Below, in pieces: positions 45,290-55,145 of a DNA stretch of 64,000 nucleotides. The position numbers and the translations under genes were made by a program. Source of the stretch: Arenimonas daejeonensis (GTDB lineage Bacteria > Pseudomonadota > Gammaproteobacteria > Xanthomonadales > Xanthomonadaceae); assembly GCF_007993735.1 (NCBI RefSeq), contig NZ_CP042453.1:1984001-2048000 (forward strand), read 5' to 3'. The notes beneath the pieces were generated by a model. The model ran no database searches, had not been told where the DNA came from, and saw only the letters and a list, made by a program, of their open reading frames with translations. Each line of letters starts with the position of its first letter. Position 1 is the first letter of the stretch.

Positions 45290-46744
45290 ATGGCCGAGGC
45301 GCGCACCAGGATCCGCAAGTCGCCGATGTCGCGGGTGGATACCGCCTGGCTGCGCATGGAGCGGCCGACCAACCTGATGATGATCACCGGCGTGATGATG
45401 TTCGAGACGCCGCTGGACATCAAAACCCTGCGCAAGGTGATCGAGACCAAGTTCCTGTCCTACCCGCGCTTCCGGCAGAAGGCGGTGGACACGCCGACCG
45501 GCGCCTTCTGGCAGGACGATGCCGACTTCGACCTGGACTGGCATGTGCGGTTGACGGCTTTGCCGGGCAAAGGCGGGAAGAAGGAGCTCGAGCGGTTGAC
45601 GAGCCAGATGGCATCGACGCCCCTGGACAAGACTAAACCTCTTTGGCAATTCCATCTGGTAGAGAAGTTCGGCGGCGGTTCGGCGCTGATCTCGCGCATC
45701 CACCACTGTTACGCCGACGGCATCGCCCTGGTGCAGGTGCTGCTTTCGCTCACCGAGATGGGCATCGACCCCAAGCGCAAGGCGGCGCTGGCCAAACGCT
45801 GGCTCAAGAAGGAAGAACACGCCCCGGTCGCCAAACGTGTCGGTGCCATCGACCGCTACATGCAGCTCGGCGGCAAGTTGATGGAAAAGGGCATGGACAT
45901 CTACCGCGACCCGACCCTGGCCGCGGTGCTGGCCAGCGAGGGCGTGGACATCGCCAGGGAAGTCGGACTGGCGCTCGCCCTGGCGGATGACCCGGAGACG
46001 GTGCTCAAAGGCCGCCTTGGCGTAAGCAAACGCGTGGCCTGGGCCGAGCCGCTGGCGCTGGACGAGGTGAAGTCGGTCAGCCGCGCCCTGCGCTGCACGG
46101 TCAACGACATCCTGCTGGCCTCGGCCACCGGCGCGCTGCGCAGTTACATGCTGGAACGTGGCGAACAACTGGACGGCATCACCATCCGTGCGACCGTCCC
46201 GGTCAACCTGCGCCCGCTGGAGCACGCCAAACAGCTGGGCAACCACTTTGGCCTGGTCTTCCTCGACCTGCCGGTGGGCGAAGCCAATCCGATGCGCCGG
46301 CTGGAACGCGTCGCCGCTTCGATGAAGGTGCTGCGCAAGTCGCGCCAGGCCGTCGCCACCTTCGGCGCGCTGGCTGCGGTCGGCATGGCGCCGCCGGCGG
46401 TGCAGGCCTTCGCACTGGAGATGTTCAGCCGCAAGGCCTCGGCGGTGGCCACCAATGTGCCCGGGCCGCAGATGCCGCTGTATTTCGGCGGCAGCAAGAT
46501 CAAGGACCTGATGTTCTGGGTGCCGCAGACCGGCTCGATCGGCCTGGGCATCTCGATCCTGAGCTACAACGGCGCGGTGCATTTCGGCCTGATCGCCGAC
46601 GCCCGGCTGATGCCGGATCCCGACTCGGTGATCCGCCGCTTCCGGCCCGAGTTCGAGAAGCTGCTCTACCTGGCGCTGATGGCCAAGTGGGAAGGCGAGT
46701 TCTGCGCCGAGGCGGCCGAAGCCCTGATGGTGGAGACGGAATAG
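45290..46744 (+). CDS. Wax ester synthase / diacylglycerol acyltransferase
   Basis: 484 residues, GGGAGGG upstream. Acyltransferase of the bacterial WS/DGAT family, making wax esters or triacylglycerol from acyl-CoA and an alcohol or diacylglycerol. The catalytic HHxxxDG is in SRIHHCYADGIALVQV; TKPLWQFHLVEKF and CTVNDILLASATGALRSYM are the other family signatures, and the C-terminal NVPGPQMPLYFGG is conserved. Intact. Suggests a storage-lipid capacity. Follows phrB by 65 bases. Confidence 0.93.
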   Translation: MAEARTRIRKSPMSRVDTAWLRMERPTNLMMITGVMMFETPLDIKTLRKVIETKFLSYPRFRQKAVDTPTGAFWQDDADFDLDWHVRLTALPGKGGKKELERLTSQMASTPLDKTKPLWQFHLVEKFGGGSALISRIHHCYADGIALVQVLLSLTEMGIDPKRKAALAKRWLKKEEHAPVAKRVGAIDRYMQLGGKLMEKGMDIYRDPTLAAVLASEGVDIAREVGLALALADDPETVLKGRLGVSKRVAWAEPLALDEVKSVSRALRCTVNDILLASATGALRSYMLERGEQLDGITIRATVPVNLRPLEHAKQLGNHFGLVFLDLPVGEANPMRRLERVAASMKVLRKSRQAVATFGALAAVGMAPPAVQAFALEMFSRKASAVATNVPGPQMPLYFGGSKIKDLMFWVPQTGSIGLGISILSYNGAVHFGLIADARLMPDPDSVIRRFRPEFEKLLYLALMAKWEGEFCAEAAEALMVETE

Positions 46745-46844
46745 CGGCCCTGCACCGTGCCGCTGCGTCAACGCATCGTTCCCGTCCCGTGCCGGCGCGC
46801 GGGCGCTACTTGATCTAGGCTGGCGCAGGTTTCGAGGTCACCCC

Positions 46845-47761
46845 ATGGAAGCGCTGCTTGCCCTGATCGCCACCTACGGTCTGCTGGTCGTGTTCGTCTC
46901 GGTGTTGCTGGACCAGGGCGGGCTGCCGGTGCCCGCGTACCCGGCGGTCATCGTCACGGCGGCTCTGGCGGTGGACCGGGGCGAATCGGTGCTGCCGATC
47001 CTGGTTGTCTCGACCGTGGCCGCGGTGCTGGCCGACCTGCTGTGGTTCTTCGGTGGCAGGCGTTTCGGCGTGACCCTGCTGAGGTTGATGTGCCGGCTGT
47101 CGCTGTCGCCGGACTCCTGCGTGACCATGACCCGCGACATCTATTCGCGCTGGGGCGCGCCCTCGCTGATCGGTGCCAAGTTCGTGCCCGGTTTTGCCGC
47201 GGTGGCGACCACGCTGGCAGGCGAGAACCGGACCCGTGTGGGCATTTTCCTGTTCTACGACACCCTGGGCGCACTGCTGTGGTCGGGGGCGCCGTGCTGC
47301 TGGGTGCGATCTTCCACGAAGCCGTGAACGAAGTGCTGCTGACCCTGGAAGCCTTCGGCCGCTGGGGCCTGCCGGTGCTGCTGGGCCTGATCACCGCCTT
47401 CGTCGCCTGGAAGTGGTGGCAGCGGCATCGTTTCCTGAAGGAGATCGAGATGGCGCGCATCTCGGTTCCCGAGCTCCACCGGTTGATCACCGACGGCAAG
47501 GGCCCGCTGATCCTGGACGTTCGCACGGCCAAACAGCGTGCCGAAGGCTGGATCCCGGGCGCGCGTTTTGTTGCCAGCCTGGCCGATGCCGAACTGGAGC
47601 CGTACGACGAGGTGATCGTCTATTGCGACTGCCCGAACGAGGCCTCGGCCGCGATCCTGGCCAAGCAGCTGCGCAGCCGCGGCTTCGGTCGCGTGCGGCC
47701 GCTGGCGGGTGGTTTCCATGCCTGGATGACCGAAGGCCACGAGGTCGCGCGCGAGGCCTGA
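46845..47761 (+). CDS. DedA/VTT membrane protein fused to a rhodanese domain (frameshift near 47288)
   Basis: About 305 residues after correction. Residues 1-~190: a DedA-type membrane domain with YGLLVVFVSVLLDQGGLPVP, AAVLADLLWFFGGRRFG, and the VTT-core AKFVPGFAAVATTLAGENRT. Residues ~200-305: a rhodanese domain with VPELHRLITDGKGPLILDVR and the active-site Cys in VIVYCDCPNEASAA. One G is missing near 47288, at the end of the membrane domain, which is exactly where both frames overlap. The fusion could tie membrane-lipid scrambling to sulfane-sulfur chemistry (inference). Confidence 0.85.
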
Positions 47762-47857
47762 AACCCCCTCGCGGCTGAACACGATCTTGCCTTCGAGCCT
47801 CTTCGCGCCCACTTAGCGACTCTGTGGGGAAACTGCTTCCCGAACCGGAGACCCCTC

Positions 47858-48484
47858 ATGTCCAACCCCGCCTGCGAACTGCCCGGCCTGGGCCTGCGCG
47901 TAGCGCCCGGGCAGGTGCCCGACCCCGTGCTTGACCTGTCGCCCGAAGAGGACCGTGGTGAAGCGGTGCTCGCCGGCGGCTGCTTCTGGTGCACCGAAGC
48001 CGTGTTCCGCCGCCTCGACGGCGTGCACGAGGTGCAGCCCGGCTACGCCGGCGGCAGTGCCGACACCGCCGACTACAGGAAGGTCTGCAGCGGCAGCACC
48101 GGCCATGCCGAGGTGATCCGCATCACCTACGACCCGGCCCGCACCAGTTACGGGCAACTGCTGAAGGTCTTCTTCGCGGTCGCGCACGATCCCACCCAGA
48201 AGGACCGCCAGGGCAACGACGTCGGCACCCAGTACCGTTCGGCGGTGTTCCCGGTGGACGAGGCGCAGCGCCGCGTGGCCCGTGCCTACATGGACCAGCT
48301 GACGGCGGCGGATGTGTTCGCGTCGCCGCTGGCGACCACGATCGAGCCGCTGGAGGCCTTCTTCGTGGCCGAGGCCTACCACCACGACTACGCGGCGAAA
48401 AATCCGGGGCAGCCCTACATCCGCTTCGTGTCCCTGCCCAAGGTCGAAAAGCTCGAGCACGCTTTCCCCGACAAGCTGCGGTAA
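47858..48484 (+). CDS. msrA: Peptide methionine sulfoxide reductase A
   Basis: 208 residues. Reduces methionine S-sulfoxide. Catalytic Cys in VLAGGCFWCTEAVFRRLDGV; YAGGSADTADYRKVCSGSTG and GTQYRSAVF follow. No signal peptide, so cytoplasmic. Next to a GST gene, suggesting an oxidative-defence grouping with the DedA-rhodanese protein. Confidence 0.95.
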   Translation: MSNPACELPGLGLRVAPGQVPDPVLDLSPEEDRGEAVLAGGCFWCTEAVFRRLDGVHEVQPGYAGGSADTADYRKVCSGSTGHAEVIRITYDPARTSYGQLLKVFFAVAHDPTQKDRQGNDVGTQYRSAVFPVDEAQRRVARAYMDQLTAADVFASPLATTIEPLEAFFVAEAYHHDYAAKNPGQPYIRFVSLPKVEKLEHAFPDKLR

Positions 48485-48493
48485 CGCAACGTT

Positions 48494-48521
48494 GCAGCCG
48501 CGGGCATTGGCCCGCGGCTGC
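48494..48521 (+). terminator. GC-rich hairpin between msrA and the GST gene
   Basis: GCAGCCGCGGGC and GCCCGCGGCTGC pair perfectly around a 4-nt loop. No T-run follows, so it may end or stabilise the msrA message. Confidence 0.4.
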
Positions 48522-48562
48522 CATGCCGCCATCTTTGCAACACCTTTTACCGGAGCTCCCCG

Positions 48563-49177
48563 ATGAAGCTGTACTACATGACCGGCACCTGTTCCCTGTC
48601 GCCGCACATCGCCCTGCTCGAAGCGGGCCTGGACTTCGAACTGGTCCGGGTCGGCCGCGACAAGAAGACGGCGGACGGGCAGGACTACCTGGCCATCAAT
48701 CCCTATGGCTACGTGCCCGCGCTGCAGCTCGACGACGGCCAGGTGCTGGCCGAGGGGCCGGCCATCGTGCAGTACATCGCCGACCGCGCGCCGGCCTCGG
48801 GCCTGGCGCCGGCCAATGGCACCATGGACCGCTACCGCCTGCAGGGCGCGCTGGCCTTCATCAGCTCCGAGCTGCACAAGACCGCCAGCAACCTGTTCAA
48901 CCCGGCGCTGGGCGATGACGCCAGGCAGGCGGCGATCACCAAGCTTGAAACGCGACTCGGGCAGCTGGCGGAGCAGATGGGCGAACGCGAGTGGCTGGTC
49001 GGTGACCGCTTCACCGTGGCCGACGGCTACCTGTACGTGGTGCTGAGCTGGCTGCCGGGATTCAAGATCGACCTGGCCCGCTGGCCGGTGCTGGCCGCGC
49101 ACCATGCCCGCGTGTCCGCGCGCCCGACGGTGCAGGCCGCGCGCGAGGCCGAAAAGGGACCCGGCAAGAACGCCTGA
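48563..49177 (+). CDS. Glutathione S-transferase
   Basis: 204 residues, CGGAG upstream. Beta-class-like GST: KLYYMTGTCSLSPHIALLEA with a Cys/Ser-type active site, NPYGYVPALQLDDGQVLAEG, and PAIVQYIADRAP at the thioredoxin-fold end; a helical C-terminal domain follows (WLVGDRFTVADGYLYVVLSW). Conjugates glutathione to electrophiles; substrate unknown. Intrinsic terminator directly after. Confidence 0.93.
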   Translation: MKLYYMTGTCSLSPHIALLEAGLDFELVRVGRDKKTADGQDYLAINPYGYVPALQLDDGQVLAEGPAIVQYIADRAPASGLAPANGTMDRYRLQGALAFISSELHKTASNLFNPALGDDARQAAITKLETRLGQLAEQMGEREWLVGDRFTVADGYLYVVLSWLPGFKIDLARWPVLAAHHARVSARPTVQAAREAEKGPGKNA

Positions 49178-49200
49178 CAACCGGTCGCAGGGAAGCGGAA

Positions 49201-49227
49201 AGGCCGCCTACGGGCGGCCTGTTTTTT
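49201..49227 (+). terminator. Intrinsic terminator after the GST gene
   Basis: AGGCCGCC (49201-49208), loop TACG, GGCGGCCT (49213-49220), then GTTTTTT. The convergent ureohydrolase gene also ends in this hairpin if its frame is corrected. Confidence 0.88.
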
Positions 49228-50193
49228 CTCTGGACGGGTACTGGCATAGGCCGCCAGCATTTCCTGCGCGATCGAGGCCGCCGCCAGGGCGGTGATCTCG
49301 GCGTGGTCGTAGGGCGGGCTGACCTCGACCACGTCCATGCCGACGATGTCCAGGCTGGCCAGGCCACGTACCAGGCGCAGCGCGTCGTGCGTGCTGAAGC
49401 CACCGACCACCGGCGTGCCGGTGCCGGGCGCGAAGGCCGGGTCGAGGAAATCGACGTCGAAGCTGACGTAACACTTCGCGCTGCCGACCCGTGCGCGGAT
49501 TGCCGCGATGGCGGCGTCGATGCCGCCGTCATGCAGTTCGCGCGCGTCGAGCACGCGGTAACCGTGGGTCTCGGCATTGTGCGTGCGCATGCCCAGCTGG
49601 ATGGAACGCGCGGGATCGACGTAACCCAGCCGCGCGGCGTGGAAGAACATGGTGCCGTGGTCGATGCGCCCGTCTTCGTCGCGCCAGGTGTCGCTGTGCG
49701 CGTCGAAATGCACCAGGGCCAGCGGCCCGTGCACGGCCTGCAGCGCGCGCAGGATCGGGAAGCTGATGAAGTGGTCGCCGCCCAGTGTCAGCGGCGTCAC
49801 GCCGGTCGCCAGGATGCGTTCGTACGCGGTGGTGATGGCGTCGGGGGCTTCGTGCGGCCGGCCCGGGTCGAAGTACACGTCGCCCCAGTCCACCACGTCC
49901 AGGCGTTCCAGTGGATCGAAATCCCAGGCGTAGGGCGGGCACCAGGCCAGCGACGCGGAGGCGGCGCGGATCGCGCGCGGGCCCAGGCGGGTGCCGGGCC
50001 GGTTCGTGGTGGCGAGGTCGTAAGGCACGCCGATCACGGCGACATCGGCACCTTCGAGTTCCTTGCTGTAGCGCCTGCGCAGGAAGCTGAGCGCGCCCGA
50101 ATAGGTCGGCTCCGACTGGCTGCCATAGGGCGTGGCGCGGGTGAAGGCGAGATCGGTGGTGCTGGCGGTGGCGGGCGACTTTTTCGTGGACAT
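49208..50193 (-). CDS. speB: Agmatinase-family ureohydrolase (3' frameshift suspected near 49224)
   Basis: Mn-dependent ureohydrolase. Metal sites: TLGGDHFISFP, VHFDAHSDTWRDED, VSFDVDFLDPAFAPG; GGFSTHDALRLVRGL and VEVSPPYDHAEITAL are also typical. Most like agmatinase (agmatine to putrescine plus urea); guanidinobutyrase or a related enzyme is possible. As sequenced the frame reads on to 49027 through the GST terminator and antisense to GST. Adding one A to the A6 run at 49227-49222 gives a stop (TAG) at 49208 and a 328-residue product, close to family size. Confidence 0.85.
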
Positions 50194-50277
50194 GGACGAC
50201 GGCTCCCATCGGAAGTCCGCTCGTCGTTCCTGCCGCGAGGCATCGCCGGGACGAGGGTCACCGGTCTGGCGGGACGG

Positions 50278-50802
50278 TCATTCGGCCGGATCGGCCTCAA
50301 GGTTCGTGCGCAGCGAGCCGTGGTTGCCGAACTCGAAACCGGCGCGGTAGTTCACGTCGTCCACGCGCCAGCCGCCGTCTTCCTGCACGACGACGAACTC
50401 GTCATGCCAGAGCACGTCGGGGCTGGCGACCGTGTCGACCATGTCCACGCGGATCACGCAGCGCGTGTCCGGGCAGCCACCCGCCGGCAGCACGATCGCG
50501 TAGGCGGTGAAGGGTTCCGCGCCGGAGGAATGGAACAGCGGGCCTTCAATCCACGGCGGCTTCTCGTCCGGATGCCGTGCGATGAAGGCTTCCTGTTCCT
50601 TGCGGGCGCGGGCCATCGCCTCGTTCAGCGCTTCACTGAGGAACGGCTGGATTGCCGCGACCTTGTCGCCGGTCGGCAGGCCGGACTGGTTGCCATGGGT
50701 GTCGAGGAAGGTACGCAGCAGCGCCGCCGGGTTTCCGGCGGCGCCGACGGGCAGGGCCGTGGCGAGCATCAGTGCGAACAGGGCGGTGCGTTTGGCCGAC
50801 AT
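50278..50802 (-). CDS. Exported hypothetical protein
   Basis: 174 residues from ATG 50802, preceded by GAGGAAAGGC. Signal peptide LFALMLATALPVGAAG, so periplasmic or secreted. The body (LLRTFLDTHGNQSGLPTG, EALNEAMARARKEQEAF, CVIRVDMVDTVASPDVLWHDEF) has an alpha+beta pattern reminiscent of NTF2-like DUF3828 proteins, with one possible disulfide (GGCPDTRC). Not firmly recognised. It begins 9 bases after the mmsA stop; probably co-transcribed. Confidence 0.65.
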   Translation of the reverse strand: MSAKRTALFALMLATALPVGAAGNPAALLRTFLDTHGNQSGLPTGDKVAAIQPFLSEALNEAMARARKEQEAFIARHPDEKPPWIEGPLFHSSGAEPFTAYAIVLPAGGCPDTRCVIRVDMVDTVASPDVLWHDEFVVVQEDGGWRVDDVNYRAGFEFGNHGSLRTNLEADPAE

Positions 50803-50810
50803 GCCTTTCC

Positions 50811-52317
50811 TCATTTCATCGTGGGCATCACGAACTCGGGGTCGCGCACGCCGGTGGGCCAGCGGGCGGTGATCGTCTTCAGGCGCGTATAGAACCGCAC
50901 GCCGTCGGGGCCGTGCATGTGCAACGGGCCGAACAGGCTGCGCTTCCAGCCGCCGAAACTGTGGAAGGCCATCGGCACCGGGATCGGCACGTTGATGCCG
51001 ACCATGCCAGCCTGCACCCGGTGCGCGAACTGGCGGGCGGCATCGCCGTCGCGGGTGAAGACCGCGGTGCCGTTGCCGTATTCGTGTTCGTTCACCAGTT
51101 TGAGCGCGCTGTCGAAATCGGGCACGCGTACCACGCACAGCACCGGCCCGAAGATTTCCTCGCGGTAGATGCGCATGCCGGCGGTGACGTGGTCGAACAG
51201 GCAGCCGCCGAGGAAAAACCCGGTTTCGGCGCCCGCGACCTTCAGGCCGCGGCCATCGACGACCAGCTGCGCGCCTTCGGCCACGCCGGCATCCACATAC
51301 GCGCGAACCTTGTCGCGGTGGGCACCGGTCACCAGCGGGCCCATGTCGGGATCACCCTGGCAGCCGGGACCGATCTTCAGCGTCTCGACCATCGGTTTGA
51401 GCCGCGCGATCAGCGCATCGGCGGTGGTCTCGCCCACGCAGACCGCCACCGAGATCGCCATGCAGCGTTCGCCGGCGGAACCGTACCCCGCGCCCAGCAG
51501 CGCGCCGGCCGCCTGGTCCAGGTCGGCGTCGGGCAACACCACCATGTGGTTCTTGGCGCCGCCCAGGGCCTGCACGCGCTTGCCGTTGGCGCTGCCGCGC
51601 GAATAGATGTATTCGGCGATCGGCGTCGAGCCGACGAAACTCAGCGCATGCACGCGCGGGTCGTCCAGCAGCGCGTCCACCGCTTCCTTGTCGCCGTGCA
51701 CGACGTTGAACACGCCGTCGGGCAGGCCGGCTTCCTTCAGCAGACGCGCCAGGATCATCGGCGTGCCGGGATCGCGTTCGGAAGGCTTGAGCACGAAGGT
51801 GTTGCCGCAGGCCAGGGCCACCGGGAACATCCACATCGGCACCATGCACGGGAAGTTGAACGGCGTGATGCCGGCCACCACGCCCAGCGGCGCGTATTCG
51901 GTGTAGGAGTCGACGTCGCGGCCGACGTTGATCGAATGTTCGCCCTTGAGCAGGTGCGGCGCGCCGCAGGCGAACTCCACCACTTCCAGGCCGCGGGTCA
52001 GCTCGCCGCGCGGGCATCGGCCAGCACCTTGCCGTGTTCGGAGGTGATGCAGGCGGCGATCTCGTCCGCGTGTTTTTCCAGCAGTTCCTTGAACTTGAAC
52101 AGGATGCGGGCGCGGTTGAGTGGCGTGGTCGCGGCCCAGCGGGGAATGCCGCCTGCGCGGCATCCACGGCGGCGGTGACATCGGCGGTCGAGGCCAGCGC
52201 GACCTGGGCCTGCACCTGGCCGGTGGCCGGATCGAACACGTCACCGTAGCGCCCGCTGCCGCCGTCCCGGGCCTGGCCCTGGATGAAGTGCAGGATCTGG
52301 CGGGTGGGGTGGGGCAT
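50811..52317 (-). CDS. mmsA: Methylmalonate-semialdehyde dehydrogenase, CoA-acylating (frameshifts near 52141 and 52013)
   Basis: NAD-dependent enzyme turning malonate or methylmalonate semialdehyde into acetyl- or propionyl-CoA and CO2. Cys nucleophile in [49 protein letters not shown], and the C-terminal [20 protein letters not shown] are specific to the family. Two single-base losses disrupt residues ~55-100 ([20 protein letters not shown] lies between them). Corrected length is 502 residues. Downstream partner in beta-alanine or valine catabolism. Confidence 0.92.
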
Positions 52318-52352
52318 GGTGGGCCTCGGGTTGGGTCTTGGCGAGATTGTTT

Positions 52353-52477
52353 CCCCTCTCCCCGGCCCTCTCCCGCAAGGGGAGAGGGAGACTTCATTGA
52401 GCCCCTCTCCCGCAAGGGGAGAGGGAGATTTTTGAGCCCCTCTCCCCTTGCGGGAGAGGGGTTGGGGAGAGGGGGAG
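52353..52477. repeat. Cluster of three GC-rich hairpins
   Basis: Three tandem palindromes built on CCCTCTCCCGCAAGGGGAGAGGG, the third inverted (CCCCTCTCCCCTTGCGGGAG). They fill the ald-mmsA spacer. They resemble the A/B units elsewhere but with CCCTCTCCC in place of CCCTCCCC. Confidence 0.6.
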
Positions 52478-52481
52478 CGCC

Positions 52482-53594
52482 TCAGCCCTTCAAAGCCACC
52501 GCAGCCGGCACGAAGTCGTAACCCAGATCCTTCGCCACCGCCTCGTACGTCACCTTGCCGGCGTGCACGTTCAGGCCGTTGAGCAGGTGCTCGTCCTCGA
52601 GCATCGCCTTGACGCCCTTGTTCGCCAGCTTCACCGCATAGGGAAGGGTGGCGTTGGTCAGCGCAAAGGTGGACGTGCGTGCGACGCCGCCCGGCATGTT
52701 GGCGACGCAGTAGTGGATGATGCCGTCCACCTCGTAGGTCGGCTCCTGGTGCGTGGTGGCCTTCGAGGTCTCGAAGCAGCCGCCCTGGTCGATGGCGACG
52801 TCCACCAGCACCGAACCCGGCTTCATCAGGCCCAGCTGCTTGCGCGAGATGAGCTTGGGCGCGGCGGCACCGGGATCAGCACGGCGCCGATCACCAGGTC
52901 CGACTGCGGCAGCAGCTCTTCGATCGTGTCGGTGGTCGAATACAGCGTGGTGATCTTGTCGCCGTAAAGCTCGTCCAGGTACTTCAGGCGGTCGAGCGAG
53001 CGGTCGAGGATGGTGACGCGGGCATTCAGGCCCATGGCCATGCGTGCGGCATTGATGCCGACCACGCCGCCGCCGATCACCAGCACTTCCCCCGGCTTCA
53101 CGCCCGGCACGCCGCCCAGCAGCACGCCGGAGCCGCCCTGGGCCTTCTCGAGCGCGTGCGCGCCGGCCTGGATGGACATGCGGCCGGCCACTTCCGACAT
53201 CGGCGCCAGCAGCGGCAGGCCGCCCTTGCGGTCGGTGACGGTTTCATAGGCGATGCAGGTGGCGCCGGACTTCACCAGCGCCTTGGTCTGGTCCGGATCC
53301 GGCGCCAGGTGCAGATAGGTGTAGAGGATCTGGCCGGCGCGCAGCATCGCGCATTCCACCGGCTGCGGTTCCTTCACCTTGATGATCATGTCGGCCTTGG
53401 CGAAGATCGCCGCGGCGCTGTCCACGATGGTCGCGCCGGCCTTTTCGTACATCTCGTTGGTCAGGCCGATCGCCTTGCCGCCGTCGCGCTGCACGATGAC
53501 CTGGTGACCGTGGTCGACCAGTTCGCGGGCGCCGGCCGGGGTCAGGCCGATGCGGTATTCGTGGTTCTTGATCTTTGGGGACGCCGATAAGCAT
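52482..53594 (-). CDS. ald: Alanine dehydrogenase (frameshifts near 53573 and 52866)
   Basis: NAD-dependent oxidation of L-alanine to pyruvate and ammonia. ATG 53594 starts MLIGVPK; then two bases are lost before [14 protein letters not shown]. Catalytic Lys and His lie in MIIKVKEPQ and [13 protein letters not shown] fold [20 protein letters not shown]. Another single G is lost near 52866 in [16 protein letters not shown]. Corrected length is 371 residues, the family norm. Follows the omega-aminotransferase on the same strand. Confidence 0.93.
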
Positions 53595-53642
53595 GGAACT
53601 GCCCTCCCGGGGCGGAGCTGTTTTTTTGGGGGATCCGCCCGG

Positions 53643-55009
53643 TCAGGCGGTGGCGCGTATGGTAGCCGCCAGCCGGTCGAAAATCCGGTCGATGTGTTCC
53701 CTGTTCAGGATCAGGGGGGCGACAGCGCGATCACGTCACCGGTGCAGCGCACCATCAGGTTCTGTTCGTGGAAGGCCCGGTTGAAGACCTCGTAGCCGCG
53801 GCTGCCCGGGGCGTCCGGCCGGGCCGCCAGCTCCACCGCGCCGATCAGGCCGAAATTGCGGATGTCGATGACATTGGGCAGGCCCTTGAGGGCATGGATC
53901 GCGTCTTCCCAGTACGTTCCCAGCTCGATCGCCTTGTCGAACAGGTTCTCTTCGGCATAGGTGTCGAGCGTGGCCAGGGCCGCGGCACAGGCCAGCGGGT
54001 GGCCGGAATAGGTGTAGCCGTGGAAGAGCTCGATCGCACCTTCCGGGCCCTGCATGAAGGCATCGTGCACCTTGCCCGAGGCGAACACCGCACCCATGGG
54101 TACGGCGCCGTTGGTCAGTCCCTTGGCGGTGGTGATCAGGTCCGGCGTGACGCCGAAACGCTGGGCCGCGAAAGCATTGCCCACGCGCCCGAACCCGGTG
54201 ATGACCTCGTCGAAGATCAGCAGGATGCCGTGTTTGTCGCAGATCTCGCGGATGCGCTGGAGGTAACCCTCGGGCGGCAGCACCACGCCGGCGCTGCCTG
54301 AGATCGGTTCGATGATGACGGCCGCGATGGTGCTGGCATCGTGCAGTTGCACCAGCCGTTCCAGGTCCTCGGCCAGCTCGATGCCGTGCGGCGGCAGGCC
54401 GCGCGAGAAGGCATTGCGCTGCAGGTCCAGCGTGTGGCGCAGGTGGTCCACGCCCGGCAGCATCGGCCCGAAGAATTTGCGGTTGTTGACCATGCCGCCG
54501 ACCGCGATGCCGCCGAAGCCGACGCCGTGGTAACCCTTCTCGCGGCCGATCAGCCGGGTGCGCTGGCCTTCGCCGCGCACGCGGTGGTAGGCCAGGGCGA
54601 TCTTGAGCGCGGTGTCCACCGACTCCGAGCCGGAATTGGTGAAGAACACGTGGTCCAGCCCGTCCGGGGCGATTTCCGCCAGCCGTTCGGCCAGCACGAA
54701 GGGCAGGGGATGGCCCATCTGGAAGGTCGGGGCGAAATCGAGCGTGGCCGCCTGCTGCTGGATCGCCTGGACGATGCGCGGGCGGGCGTGGCCGGCATTC
54801 ACGCACCACAGGCCGCCGGTGCCGTCCAGGATCTCGCGGCCGTCGGTGCTGCGGTAATACATGCCTTCGGCGCTGGCCAGCAGGCGCGGGGCCTGCTTGA
54901 ACTGCCGGTTCGCGGTGAACGGCATCCAGAAGGCGTCGGTCTGCTCCGGGGTCGCGGTCGCCTGGGCCGCATAGGTTTCGAGGCTGGCTTGCGGGTCGGA
55001 AACGGACAT
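53643..55009 (-). CDS. Class III aminotransferase, beta-alanine:pyruvate type (frameshift near 53717)
   Basis: About 455 residues from ATG 55009. PLP fold-type I transaminase: FWMPFTANRQFKQAPRLL (diagnostic of omega-amino acid:pyruvate transaminase), FTNSGSESVDTALKIALAYH, FDEVITGFGRVGNAFAAQ, and the PLP Lys in TTAKGLTNGAVPMGAV. One C is missing from a C7 run near 53717, leaving out the last ~24 residues (LILNREHIDRIFDRLAATI). Transfers the amino group of beta-alanine or another omega-amine to pyruvate. Divergent from puuR. Confidence 0.9.
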
Positions 55010-55145
55010 GGCGGGGGCTCGCAGGGGGATGCCCGGCACGCTATCAGCGTTGAATAAAATTTACAATCCGGAACGAATGACCGGTTTAATTGACCGCTTC
55101 GGGGTGCGGTGTTAAATATCCCGCATCACTTGGGAGGCATCTCGC
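55010..55145. promoter_or_regulatory. AT-rich divergent promoter region, aminotransferase/puuR
   Basis: An AT-rich island in a GC-rich window, with boxes TTGAATAAAATTTACAA, GGTTTAATTGACC and GTTAAATATC at ~55049-55120. These are candidate binding sites for the adjacent PuuR-like regulator; no single clean palindrome stands out. Confidence 0.4.

Noticed and set aside
52353..52477. CRISPR array between mmsA and ald
   Set aside because: Only three copies, each palindromic and in mixed orientation, with no spacers of regular length; REP-like hairpins fit better.
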